The translations under genes were made by a program, and so were the position numbers. Below are positions 1 to 13,500 of a DNA stretch of 64,000 nucleotides, piece by piece. Under the pieces are notes generated by a model. The model was not told the DNA's origin. It saw nothing but the letters and a program-made list of their open reading frames with translations, and did no database searches. Origin of the DNA: Cardinalis cardinalis (Eukaryota; Chordata; Aves; Passeriformes; Cardinalidae); the NCBI GenBank assembly GCA_014549065.1, contig JACDOX010000119.1:682001-746000 (forward strand). Reading direction: 5' to 3'. Numbering within the stretch: position 1 is the stretch's first letter; each line of letters starts with the position of its first letter.

Positions 1-3000
1 TGAGAACAGGCTATTTCCTGACCCCAGTCACTACATTTCCCAGTGCTCTGGGGAGCTGTCTAACTGTGCAGTAGGCAAACGGGTGAATCCACCCGATTCA
101 GCCCTGGAACCTGCATTTTATGTCCATTCAATTTGTTGCTGTTATAGATCATTATTTTGGATTTTCGGATCAGTGACTTGGAGCATCCTTGTTGAGTTGC
201 CCTCTTTTCTCCTGTTTCTCTGATCAAAGGTGTTGCCTTTCAGCCTGTTCATCAGCACAGCAGTTAGAAATCACCTGAGGACAGTCCACAAAAAAATAAA
301 CTGTCCAGGATCAGGGAAGTTCTTTCTCTGCAGAGGCCTCTTGCTTTGCAGTGTGCTTCCCTAGGGCCCNGAGCTTCTGCCTTTGTACTGCAAGGTGGAT
401 TTTGATTTTGNTGTGGAACACACAGTACCTGGGATGTGGCAAAGTCANAAGCATTGATGGAAGTAGCAGCTCTGTTCACTGTAACCCACAGGCTGCTTAA
501 GCAGTTTNTTTTCTGCTTTTATGCATGGTCCATTTTTCTTTAAGTACATTTAGGTGATGTGGATTAGTACAGGCTTAATTGTGCTATCTCTTGATCATGC
601 CAATTGGTTTACTGTATTAAAATTCCCTTAGAAACTCTGCAAGTTGTTAAAATTAGACCTTAAGTATGTATATAAGCAGTNTCTTAAAGTATAATTGCAA
701 AAACATAATTGCATTCCCTTACTGGTCAGATCACAAAAGGGATATATCAGAAGCACATTTTTAGCTCTGTAAGNTCTAGAATGCTGTCCCAAGAGAGCTT
801 TTCTACAGCTTTATCCTTAATTTCCATGTACCATATCCAAATGGGTCTGAGTTGCCATGAGGGGTCACAAATCCAGGTTAGACCAAAGGGGCCNTGGGGC
901 AGAGCAAGCAGAAGGAGCAAAGTGAAAACCCTGTAGAGGGTAGATGGGAACAAGAGGGTCAANTCTATGACCCTCTTTTTGCAACAGCGTTTTCCTGGCA
1001 GCTGCTCCACATCAATCTGAATATTCTGTCTCAAAACACCAACTTTGCATGTGCATCTTCCTGAACTCTTACCCCTCCCATTATTTAGTGATGATTCAGT
1101 GTTCATGCTTCCAGCAAAATTATTGTTAACATAAATTTTTGTGAAAATAGCTAAATTTTCTGTATTTTCCTAATCTACTCATGCCAATTTCCAAATATTT
1201 TTCTTTTTTCCCCCCCTTATATCTCANTTCTTTATTTCATTGATGACAGAATAGATTGGGTTTTTTTGATCACTGTAACAGCTTTAAATGGAGCTTAGTT
1301 CTTAAGGACTTTAGGCCTTTTAACCCAAGGTCTCAACAGTGCAGCTGCAAAAGGTGGTAGCAACTAAATTCAGCTACAATAAGGCAATGTCAGCACTAAA
1401 CCAATTCCAAGGAGTTTTGTGCTGTCAGATCTCCTGGCATCAGCAGAGGAACAAATGGGACGTGTTGTAACAAGAGACTCCTTCAAATTCNGTCCTCAGC
1501 TCACCACAGCTCTTCCACACAATTCAGGCAGGATGCAGATAGGTGCCAAAAGTAAATAAATTGGAGAATAAAGAGGAATCCCTGCAGAGGAAACATAGAA
1601 GGCTTTTTNTGGGCTAAATTTTGGCTAGAAATGTCAGTTTTTTCCTAATTGTAGAAAGTGATTCTGCTTCTCAATTGAGAGACAAAAAGTGCCTAACCCT
1701 GAGTTTNGGCCTCTCCACAGATCAGTTGTGCACCTGCAAAATTTTGATTCCTTTCTCTGTCAGAGACTTTTCCTAGAGGAAGCTTAGAGAGCAAACACCC
1801 CTGCATCCAAACTGAGGCATCCTATGCAAAGCTACGTTATAAATAATAACAAAACTCCAGGTCTACTTTATATCACCTCAAGCTCCCTTGACAAGCAACA
1901 GTTTGATTATCTAGAGTCTCTTTCTTTTATCTTTTATACTTCTAAAAGCCAGGAGGCAGAACAAGCCATGTAACTTNTTTAATAATCTTGCTTAATCATT
2001 GAGCCTAGGCATGAAAACCATAGGAAATCAGTTTGTTTAAGGGGAAGGTAACCAGTAAGGCACTACAGAAGTTTTACCAGAGGCCAGAATAAAAATTATT
2101 TTTAAAATAACCTTTTGAAAAAAAGTAAGGTAGAGATAGAGAAATTAGCATCATTAGGAGTGTTGAAGGGTTTGCAGTATCTTGATCTCCCTGTGGCATT
2201 TAAAATTCCAAGCCATGTGTTAATTTCAGCTTGGAGGGATAAGCATTTACAATGGAGAAAGAAACAGTCATTTTTTCAGTCCTGTTTTAAGTAGAGACTT
2301 CTGTGGCTCTTTGGAAGGCTTGTTAAAACCTCCTCAGAACCAGAATTTTATTTGNCTGAAATCTCTGGCTTTAAGGGAATAAGTTCAGCCCCAAGCTTTG
2401 TTTCAGTGTATGTATTTGATTATTTGCAGGTACTTTGATGCTATTTATGTGCTCAGCCTGCACTGCACTGTCTTCAGCAGCTCCCAAATGATGTGTGATG
2501 CTCCCTGTTTAAATAAAATCCATATTTAGAGAGGGTTGTGTGCACTTTACAACCTATATCCCAAGGCAAGTCCCTTAAGTAGATCTGTCTTCTAAGAGAG
2601 ACAATTTGAGTGAGGCACAGATGTTTGGGGGATGATATATNTCTTTCTTTCCCTATGGCCCTTATAAAAAGGACAAGAAGATAGACTTATTAAAAGTGAG
2701 CTAATGACGTGATGTAGGGAGTCTCTGGTTCACTGACTGTTATTACAGCTGTGCCCCATTACNTTCTGAATACCTAGGACATGCTTGTTTTCCTGAATGA
2801 CATTTATCTTTTGAGTTTCAAACATTCCTGGCATAAATAAAGATTTTACGCTCTTCAAATGTGTTTTACAGTTCAGCCCAGAGGCTATTCGAGGATCATT
2901 TTAACTCAATAAAACTCCTTTAGGGATATAAAAGGGAAGTGTTTTTAACAATGTCACTCCATGCATAGCCTGTTATTAGCTGGAGATGTTCTGCCTGCAA

Positions 3001-6000
3001 AGTCTTTGATCCCTTTTCCCCCTGAACGTCAAGGAAGCTCTGCCAAGGCTTCAAAGTCTGTGACACACACTGGGCTCTTCAGTCCTCATGTGAACGCTCC
3101 TGACCTGACAGAAAGTTCACAGGTGAAGTTTGTGGCTCAGAGAGTTTTTCCTNTTCCAGCGCTTTTAGTTGGTTTTTCCACAGATCACTGAGACATTTTA
3201 TTCAGCAGTCACTGGATAATGGTTTTCTTTGCTTGCTTCTGTTAGTCTTCCTCATTTAATATCTTAGTTTGGTACNAGAGTAAAACTGAAGGAATGCAGG
3301 TAAGCAGGATGCTTACTCCTCTCTTAAATAATAAACCTTAGACTTGTGTCTCTCTGTTATCTGTGCTGGCATTCTCAGTAATCACTGAGGGAAATTGTGC
3401 TCCTCTTGATTGTAAACACAGCTATCAATTTGCTTTCTGAAGCAATTCCCTCTAGGCAATTTGAAAGATGGAGAGAGAGATGGGAAAAATTGTTTCTTTG
3501 GGTTNGGGGACTGTTCCTGCAGTGGGAATTATGAATGTAATACGTGTCAGCTTCTACAGTAAAAATAGGGGTTTTTTTTTAGCAATCCTTTTAGTAAACT
3601 ATATCTCTGTGTATATTAAAAAAATCTTTTCACTCAAACAAAAATAAATCATCTGCAAATCCAAAAGCATGTGAAAGATGTCAGCACCTNTCAAGTCTTT
3701 TCTGTTAGAGGTTCTTCTTTCCTGATGAACCTCCACAAAAGCAGCTGCTCCAAATGACAGGGCAAGAGATTTGAGAAATTTGCTTTCTTTTCTTGTACTG
3801 AGCAGGTAAAAAATACTTACTGACAGACCAGTTCAGGAGCTCTTGTGATTACTTAAAAGGAGAGAAAATATTTTGTATCATAAATTACATATTTGAGGGC
3901 AATTGTCTTCTCCAGTTTTGGATAATGGCTTTTTCAGAGATAGTTCTTAAGTATATTCTTACATTGTGCATGGGATTTCTCTGGTTGAGGAAATAATCAA
4001 ATTATCACAGAAAGGGAAAGCCTGCTTAGCACCTGAATGTTGATGTTGTGAGCATGGTGAATAAATTCTTCTTTCTGAACACTTCACTCCAGGAAATGTG
4101 AGGCTCTAAAATCCTCTAAGGTAGTGTAACAAAGGGGTAGGGAAGGCAAAGAAAAACTGTTTATTTAAACTGATAGGATCTTAACACATTCAGTGAAAAA
4201 TATGAACTATTGCAAAGCTCCCACCATCACCACCACAACAGAGAGCAGAAAGAATAACATTTGTGTTGTGAGTACCTTTGGGATGAATCCTTATGAAAGC
4301 ACATCCAGCATTTGTCTCCTCTCTGAAATAACAGCTGGGAATGCCACAGTACCATAATTTCCAGTTTCTGAAGCGAGTGCCTTGTGCAGCCTGATCCTTC
4401 CCAAATGGACATGGCATTTCCATGACTTATTATACATGTGTTTAACACATGAGCAAATCAAACCTTTTGTTTGCTCTGGGGAAGGCATTTGCTATCTCTN
4501 TTAATAAAAAGAGGGAGAAGCAAGAACACGATTGCGCTACGCTTAATGACGTTTTCTTTTAATTTAGAATTTATTTGTAAAAGTGAGAAATGATCTCTGA
4601 TAATCATTTGTCCAGTGACAGCTGCTGCCCAGAAGGTTGCCTTTCTGTGCACTTGAGAGGGAAATCAAGCAGCTGCCTTTTGGTGTAATTCCTGCTGAAG
4701 CTGCTTGTTTCCCCCTTTCCAGTTCCCTGCAGTCTTTCTTCCTCAGCACCTGTGAAATGCCTGCAGCCACTCTGGAGTCTGTAACCACAGGCTGGAGCCT
4801 TTCACAGATGCATTTGGGCACTTCTGCCATAATGCAGGCAGTCATCCATCAGAACAGCCATGAACAAACCACTTTTTAATTTTTTTTTCTGTTTCTGGGA
4901 GANCTGTGCCCAGCTTTGTTTCATCCAATGGCAGCCTGCTTGAGTTTGCCTTTGAAGTTTTGTCCTGTTTCTTTCCTTCCACGTTTTGACGTGTGCAAAT
5001 ATGATCTTGGTAGTCCTTCTCCCAGAAACCGTGAGCCTTTTCACCCTCTTCCTTATGATGGAACCATACCAGGATCCAGCTGATGTGGGATGAGTGGAAG
5101 GAACATCACCTTCAGGCTGACCATCACCCAGTGATGTTACAGAATCAGGTGACATTTTACAGCCCAGGTCATAAAAATAGATGGAGCCTGCTCCAGCTCA
5201 AGGAAAAGGTGCAGAAGGACAAACACAGGCACTGTGCTGGTTTAACTATGTGTCCTGGAGATTAAAGGGCAAAGGGCTGTGCCTGCACGTGCCTTGAAGT
5301 GGTGGGGAGTTGTATCTGGAGGAGCAGTGTGGAGGGTTTAGCAGGTTTCCAAAGAGTTGTTAAAGTGGGACTGTTTCTTCCTCCTCCTCCTGCCTCCTGG
5401 GAGGCACCTGGGGACCTTCTTGGAATGTGCCCCTGGGATGGGGCTTGCTTGCTTCAGCACAATCCTGTAGCAGTGCTTAACAGAGAAAGTGAGTAGGAGT
5501 GCAGCCAGAGGGAGGTTGAAAACAGGGCAGGTTCTGCTTTCTGTGAGCAGGCTTCTCTCATAAACCCCTTCTACACTAATCCACAGAATAGATGCTGGAG
5601 GTGTCAAAGATTCCGAGTAAAAGCACAGCTGTTCACAGACTTCATGTTAGTGTGACTGTGTCATGGAGGTGTGACATCATTACATGGATTTGTGAGTCAA
5701 TGCTTGGCACTCTTACAGATTGAGTAGTGGAATTGATGGATAAACCTAGAGATAAAATGTTGGTTCTCAAAAAATCCAGATGCTGGGTGGTTTTGCATTA
5801 ATCCTAATCCAAANGAGTGTGTGGAGCATTATGAGCAGTGCCAGAGCCAGCACCATGGTGAGTTCTCTCCTGTCCTGACTGTGGATGTGGCTCCAGTGTC
5901 CTGGAGAAACTCTCTTCAAGTGAGAGATCAGTTTGTTCATTCAAACACTGGTATTTCTACTTTAAATTGCATNATTTGTGGTTTAGATGCTGGTCCTCTA

Positions 6001-9000
6001 AGACTGGCAGATTTAGGTTTGAGTCCCAGNGGATCCTACTTTGGATCAGAGAATGCAGATTTAATTTCCAGGTTATGATCTTTATTTACTGCTCTTGTTC
6101 CACATTACCTCCTGAGGGTATCATAGACATTCAAGAAAATTTATAGGTTNTATCAGATTACAGTATTATGATTAGATAATAAAAGCATCAATTTTCTAAA
6201 GAAAGGAAAAGNAACAAGCCTTCCCTTTTTTCAGCAGGGCAGAAGTTGAAAATTGAGTNGAACAGTCAATTCTGCTTGGTCACCATCTTTCAGCATAGTT
6301 TGGAATATNCTAGGCCAAGCATATTTTGCTCTTGTTTGCAAGCAAAAGCTGGAAGTGAGCTGTGAGTCATTTTAGAATTAAATCCTTTCCTAAAATTTAA
6401 TTTGTGACCTAGAAACCTAAGCCAGAAACAATAGGACTCTAAATGTTTCAGCAGTTGTACACATGTGCCTTCACAGAGTTAATACTGAGTTCTCCCTGTC
6501 ACAGGACAGGGAATTTTCTTTCAGTGCATTTATACATCTGTAAGCCAGTCACATATGAAAACAATAACCAAGGAATAAGGAAAAAGTCAATAAGGAAATT
6601 TATATATAGCTGCTATTAAACTGGAGGAAAACAAATCATCTGTTGGGGTCAGTTTCAGTGGGAAATCAATTTGAGCAGAGTTTTATTGTCGTCTCTGCAG
6701 ATCCTTCATGTTATTTGCTTGCACCTTTAATAGTCATGACTGAGGAGGTTTTTACACTTGAGCCTGAGCTCCCTGAATCATTGTGTTTGTTACCTTTTCA
6801 ACATCCACATTCCCAGTTGTCACAAATGCTACCTAACAACAGCGAGCGCTCAAAGTACATTTCCTCTCTCAGCTCCAGGGAGTTTTCAAGGTTCCTGTTA
6901 AGTGCTCAAAGCAGTTAGGCTGCAGTGCCAGACAAATTTGAACCATGTGAAGTGTAAAAATGCCTCTCTGTGCAATGCATGGGACTGCTGAGACTGAAAC
7001 TCTTCATATATGTCCACACAAGCCTAAAGTTAGTAATAAAATTTCAGTTCCTATTCAAGTGAAGAAGTTGAGTGTTAATATATTAATCAAAATATTGATA
7101 AAAATGTAAATACCTGGCAGCATACGAGATATGGGATTAAATAACAAATCACTGAAACATCTTCATAGTCCAAAAAGTANTCTCCTTAAGTTTTACCTTT
7201 AGGTGCAAGACTTCTAAATGGTGAACTAATTTAACCTTTGCATTCCTGTTGATACCTTCATATAGTCTTTAAAATTTCCATTAATCCTAAAAAGCTTAAT
7301 AATGTCTCATTATTTGCTAACCCAGTGGTTTTGTCAATGAGAGCTGCAGATTTAAGATAGAAATTTCATTTTTAATTTTCAATTTAAGATAGAAAAATAA
7401 TGNAAATTTATGATAAATGGCTGTTCTAAATATCATGTATTTCTCTTCCCTTTTGTAGCCTGATTTTGAATTCCATCTTGTCCTATTNTGGTTATTTAAT
7501 TCTCTTTAGGAAACTCTTAGTTCTCTCTCCCTCATATGAAAGATTAAAGTCTAAGCATAGTTGCACATGGTGATGGCCTNAGTGTTTATTGGTTTATAAT
7601 GTTAAGTGCCTTCACTTTGATTTTTCTCTTTGCTGCATTTTCAGACACTTCCAATTAAATAGGGAAATACAGTAAANGAGTTGCTCTGATGTTACAAAAT
7701 AGAAATTAAGGCTGACTTCTGTTTAGACAGTATTTAGAACAGAGCTTATTAAGTTTTACATTGTATTCTGGGCATGTGTACAACAAGAAATTAATTAAAT
7801 TATCCAAATGTCAGGCTATTTCTCCGAATTACACCCCAGCCCTGGGTTGGGGCCATATTCAGGTTACCTTAACTCTTTACTGTATCCTAAATTCCTTGAT
7901 TGCAGTAGATTTAAGCATAAACTTGTAAGTTATCTGAACAAGGTATTTTCTTTAATTGGGTTCAAGCCTTCTAGCACTTTTCAAACCCACCTATCCAACA
8001 GGTATAGAAAAACAAACCAAAAAGAATGCATTAAAATTTAAAACTGTGACAGTCCAGCTTGTCACTGACCAGCAAAGAAAAGTTTTGTGCTGGGAATTTT
8101 TCCATTTTGTCCCACCTTGGTGTGGGATCAAAGGTGGCTGAAACATGATGTTCCCTTGATTATTTATCTCCCCTCCCTGAGCCCATGCAGTGGGATTCTG
8201 GTTTGCCAGACCCTCTGGATGTCTCATTTCTGAGCAGCTTTGGGAACCCTGGGGATTAGGGAAGGTATATGAATGTTTTATAATGTTATTGATAACTGCA
8301 GAACAGATGTTTTCTAATAAACTGCTGTGAGATAAGTTGCTGGTAGCATCTGCAGAGATGTGTGCAAATGAGCTCAAAATAATTAATACTGTGTTAGGAG
8401 AAAGCTTGTTTTTAAAAGTTTGTCTGTATTGGAGCATGCAAAATTGTTTCAGCTTGCACTGAGAATCTTTTAGAGCAAAATTACCATAATTTATTAGGGG
8501 AAAATCCATTTCTGTTAATCATATATTAATTATTCATAAAATCAGTATTAATTTTACCTTAATGGGAAGTGTTACCAGCTGGATACTGGGCTTGATAATC
8601 TATTCACATACCAAAAAAAAAAAGAAAAAAAGAGGGATAAATAGCTTGACTTAAAAAGAAGACATAAAAATGACTTAGGAGAGCATAAAAGCAGCNAGTA
8701 TGGATATATGAGTTCCCATGGAGCTGGCTACAGCAGGGAAGTTCAGCCTGCTAAACACTTTGTGTTTTGGCTCTGACATTGGTTTGTGGGATTCAAGGGG
8801 AATTGCTGAAGCATGTTTGTTGCACACAAATCCTNTGCTTCTCTCAAACTGATTTTAGGAATTTAAATTCAGGATAAATTCCTCCTGCTGGAAGAAAAGA
8901 AAAGAAAAAAANTTGCCACTTTTTAATATTTTNTGAACTGTGTGAAATGTGAAAATGCTGTTCAGGGGACGTGTTCAGCCTGGAATGAAAATGAAAAAGT

Positions 9001-10386
9001 GGATCCTCCACTCTGTNAAAGTAGAGTTTCAATACTTAGATTATGACTCGGGACTAGAAAGTATATTTTGCTGGAAGTTCAGCAAAATCAAAAGCAGAAT
9101 GAATTTTCAGAAATTAATTTTAATTAAAACCTTTATTTTTCTTTAATTTTCTTCTCTTTTTAATTTTTTTTTCCTGACTACTGGAAGTTCTTTTGCAAAA
9201 ATGAAAGCCCAAATAGAAAAGGCATTGGCTGAAGCATGCAAATTGCAATGCCTGTAAAGTGCAGCTAGTTTTATATGAACAATAAAAGCTTCAGAGGATT
9301 CAGCTGATACTAAACTGTTGAGATCAGCTCTAGAGCCTTTTTATTAGGACAGCAAATGTTGAACTTATAAACAGATTTTATTTACATGTTAAGATAAAAG
9401 GCTGTTTATTAGTAAAAGATTTTTTTTTAAATGACAGTTACAACCTCCAGTGTGTGATCTGTAAAATACAATCTGATGAATTTTAGCCAAAGCCATGGAA
9501 GAGAAGCATTTGGAGTGGGAAGTCAACCCAAAAGAAACAAAACAAAATAATTTTTAAAAATTGCATGGCTTTCAGTGAGTCCAGGAAACCCAGACCAGGT
9601 CTTGGAACAACTTATGGATCTGGGTGGTCTAAAATTGAACCAATGTTCAAGAATCTTAAGTAATTATTATTTTTTTATGTGTGTGTTTAACATTGATACT
9701 ATTTCCACATTGTGGGTGGTGTGTGAACCTATGGTATGCAATCAGCTGTCATGCCTAACCCTGATCAATGCACATAAAAAAATTATGCTATTTTGCAGTT
9801 TAGATTTTCCTTTTTTATTCATTTTTATTTTCAAAGNAATGTGGTGAAAAGTGAAGTGTGTATGGGAGCAATTTTCATCTGGAGAACTTAACCAAGTAAT
9901 GATGCCAAAGAGGCTGAATTGTGCTGATGGTTATTCCCAGCCATGACTACCAGCAGCTCCTTGTACTTTAATGCATCCCAGCACCCTTTTAGACTTTCTT
10001 ATCAAAATGTTAGGAAAGTCTAAAGTCAGAGTTCTGCAGAGTCTGGTAATGATAATACCTCAGCATTATAACAAACAGGTACTGCTGCTATTTTGCTCTG
10101 TATTTCCCACTGAATATATTTCATTGCTTACACTGTAGTAGCAGATCAAAACCATCTGCTGCCTTGCCATCAGTCCTCCTCCAGTGGAGGAGAAAATCTC
10201 AGCTGGTTTTCCATGAGGCCAGGGTGCTCCAAGGCAGGAGTACCACGGCTGCAATCCAGCTGCTGCTGTCGGTGCAGCATTGCTGGGAGTGGATTAAATG
10301 AAAATCTTACTCTTTGCCAAGAGCTGGAACAGAGATAAACTCAGTTTGCTTCTCTCCCTCCCCTCCTCCCCCTGCNCCATCTGCAG
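1..10386 (+). other. EPHA3: EPHA3 intron 5 (3' part)
   Basis: No sequence resembling EPHA3 exon 5 (first FN3 domain) or any other exon occurs here, so the stretch is the downstream part of the intron preceding exon 6. It is AT-rich with stop codons in all frames and short homopolymer runs, for example A-rich 8613-8635 and T-rich around 9420. A 14-base direct repeat (ATTTAAGATAGAAA) occurs twice near 7350 and 7383. It ends in a C/T-rich tract and CTGCAG acceptor. I recognise no interspersed element or RNA gene in it. Confidence 0.85.
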
Positions 10387-10511
10387 CTCCATCCCCCATC
10401 ACAGTCATAAGGAAGGACAGGACNTCCAGGAACAGCGTGTCCCTCTCCTGGCAGGAGCCNGAGCATCCCAACGGGATCATCTTGGACTACGAGGTCAAAT
10501 ACTACGAAAAG
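10387..10511 (+). CDS. EPHA3: EPHA3 exon 6: first half of second fibronectin III domain
   Basis: 125 bp between a pyrimidine-rich acceptor (CTGCAG) and donor AAAAG|GTGGG. The first two bases complete a split Ala codon and the exon ends on a codon boundary after a Lys. It reads APSPITVIRKDR, then SVSLSWQEPEHPNG and ILDYEVKYYEK, the A-C strands of the second FN3 domain (about human residues 436-477). The conserved FN3 core Trp is in SLSWQ. The length equals the 125 bp I recall for human exon 6. Two Ns (10424, 10460) fall in third positions of Thr and Pro codons, so the protein is unaffected. This membrane-proximal domain lies outside the cell. Confidence 0.96.
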
Positions 10512-13500
10512 GTGGGAAGGTCAAAGGGGAGGGGTTTGCTCAACACTGCTGGGATAAAATCATTGCATCTTGCCTGTGTTAANGGTTCAGAAACACTCAG
10601 GTTTGTACAGCCTGCCTCAACAGCACTGAGTGTTNGAACTGCTCAGTTTTTGGTGATGAGAACATCAGGAAATGCAAAGTGAAATCATTGTGCTGTCTAC
10701 CAAGTTCACAGAATTCACAGAATGACTAGGCTGAAAGAGACCTTCAAGATATCTTGATCCTTGACACTTGATCTCTTCAAGACCATTGAGTCCAACCCAG
10801 CCCCAACCCCTCAACTAAGACCTGGCACCCAGTGCCACATCCAGACTTTTGTTAAACACACCNAGGGATNGGGACTCCACCACCTCCCCAGGCAGCCATT
10901 CCAGAACTTTTATCACCCTTGATGTAAAAATCTTTTTCCCAATATCTAACCTGTATTTCCCTTGGTGCAGCTTGAGGCTGTGACCTCTGGTTCTGTCAGT
11001 GCTGCCTGGAGAAAGAGCCCAAGCCCAGCTGAGCACAGGCACCTTTCAGGAGCTGTGAGAGTGATGGGGGCACCCCTGAGTCNCCTTTTCTCCAGGCTGA
11101 GCACCCCCAGCTCCCTCAGTTGTTCCTCCTGGGGAGTTCCCAAGCACATAAAAAAAATACAAAGTAATGCAGTCAATATTAATTCCTTTATTTTCTTATT
11201 TTCTCAACTAAAATTTTGTTATTATGCTGTTCTATCATGCTGTCAGTGCCCATACATTTACCCACATGCTGGTGGCACTTCCCTGTGGAATGAGAATCTT
11301 TTACATGAAAATTATTAGGAAAATGTTGGCTGGCCTACTGAGCTGGTTTGCATTGTGAAAGTTGTTTTTATGAATGACTGAATTATTCATAGTTTGCAAG
11401 CAAATGACTACAAATGAAAGAAAATCTACTTTCTGCTTTTTATTGACATTTTCTTTTATTNATGACTGTTTATTTAGACATCCTATAGAGATCTATATTT
11501 ACAAAAGAAGTCTTTGTAACAGAATATTTTTAGGAGGTCTTACTGGTGGAATTTAAAAGACCATAAATTGCCATGGAGATTGAGGAGTGTGGCATTAGCC
11601 ATTTTTTCATAGATCTATTGATAGCTCTATTTGATATNTTGCTCCTGGAATTAACAGACTTTGAAAAAAATGCCAGAATTTTGGTTTAATTGAGCATTAG
11701 CTAACAGTCTTCATATCTAATAATAAGGCTTATATTTCATACATACCAGAGAAGATGTAGTGATAATATCCTCTAAAAAATGCTGTTAAAAATACTCTAT
11801 GAGTATTCAGGTAATCTTTAGAATTTTTTTTTTCTTGAAGCTTTGGAAGGGACATTGTGGTGTTGGTAGCTCATGCCTGGTCTTCAGATGAAGAAAGAGG
11901 ATCAGAAGGCTGGATGCTGAAAAGATTTCTCCCAAATTTATGTAATTTAATTTTGGGAAGAGGTTTTTTGGTGAGCACTTGAACCTTCAAAGACCTTGGT
12001 AAAAATCTAAACACACCTCGTGCTGGTGATAATGGGGAGGAAAAGAAATNATCCAAAACATTTCAACTCAGTCTTATTTAATGGAGCAGCGTCTGTGGAC
12101 TTATACATTGTTGGTTTTATTCTAAATTTCCATTGAGACAGGATCAATTTCAGTCATCCCCACGAAAGCAGGGCTTGAGAAGACAAATGCCAACACTCCA
12201 AATACCCCTCTCTTCCTTCTTCTATCCCAGCCTTACAAGCTGTGCATAGTGCCCTGTGGGATGGGGTATCTGTGTGTTCAGCTGGGATCAGCTGTCCTGG
12301 CTCTGTCACCTCCCAAATCCTTGCTCACCCCCAGCCTCCTCTTTGGAAAGATGTAAGAGGCCTTGACACTGCAACCACTGCTCAGCAATAACACAAATAT
12401 CTCTCTATTACCAAACCTGTCTGTTTTCAGTGCAATTCCCAAAGCTACAGCTGGATATTGTGAAGAAAATTAATTCCACCCCAGCCAAAACCAGCACAGG
12501 TGATCTCTTGGGTTTTACTTATCCCAAAGGGAGAGATTTTTCCCCCCGCTGTGCACATTCAGTTAACTTTAATTAAATCACCTATAAGTTTTATTTGTGT
12601 TGGTTGGGGATGTTTTGATCATCTTTCTACACTGAAATTGGGGTTTTCTGTTCAAGACAATTGCCATGCAGTGCTGTTTTATGCACAGACAGAGCACACA
12701 GCTCCGATTCCCGCCAGGTTGTCAGAAGACAGCTTTATAAGACAACCCACCAGTCTTAGGGGGCTGATCTTGCACATGTGTTTCTCCCCTTTGAAGTCTG
12801 TGATCAAGAGTTCATATGCACCAGACAGTTTTCTTAAACCAGGGAGCCAAGTGCTTGACAATGGGAGCCAGACCATTTAGAGCAAAAGGCTTTTAAAAAG
12901 CCAACCTTTCTGGCACCAGCATTTTTAATGTGTGTTCTGCAGGCCCTTGGGGAGTCAGAAGCCTATTCCTCAGGGTTTATGAGGGGGAAAAAAAAGTTAA
13001 AAAGCAAATCTCTTGTCAGGAGACTTGAATCTATGTATTTTTAAGCTTTGCAAATAGGTTCAAAACTAATTCTCTGATAAACTTACCTGGGGCCAGAGCA
13101 GCTCATGCAGAATTGTTACTCTTCTTTCCTCCAACAAACACCTTTGAAAGATGCTGCTTTTCAGTCTGGGATCTCTGAGCATGCTTCCTTCCCTCCTCTT
13201 TAAAGAGGAGAGGTTTCTTTTCAAACTGGTCCAGTCCATTTGATTTTTCTGCTTCAGAAATCATCTTGATTGTGCTCATCAGAAAATCCATTGCTGTTAA
13301 GTGAAAATAAACCCTTCAGAGTTAGCAAATCTGGGTATTTCTCCTGACAAGTCATACCTGATTGCTGGTAGATGGTTTATGTTGAGCCATGCTTTTTCAT
13401 CCTGCTTGTTTTCACTTGATATGTCTTTTGTCATCTCTTAGAAATTAAAAAGAGCATTCATCATAAAGAAATTAAAAATTAGAGCATTAATAGAGCAATG

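Noticed and set aside
5225..5470. Possible LTR start (TGTGCTGGTTTAAC)
   Set aside because: Only the first dozen bases recall avian LTR ends; the rest does not match, and no repeat partner or terminal CA was found.
7991..8509. 172-codon open frame on the minus strand in intron 5
   Set aside because: Longest non-exonic frame, but no recognisable domain, no promoter or polyadenylation context and unstructured composition. A frame of this length can occur by chance in 64 kb.
12500..12880. 126-codon plus-strand frame after the LTR
   Set aside because: No protein family resemblance, and the first codons follow the LTR boundary; no retroviral motif is present.
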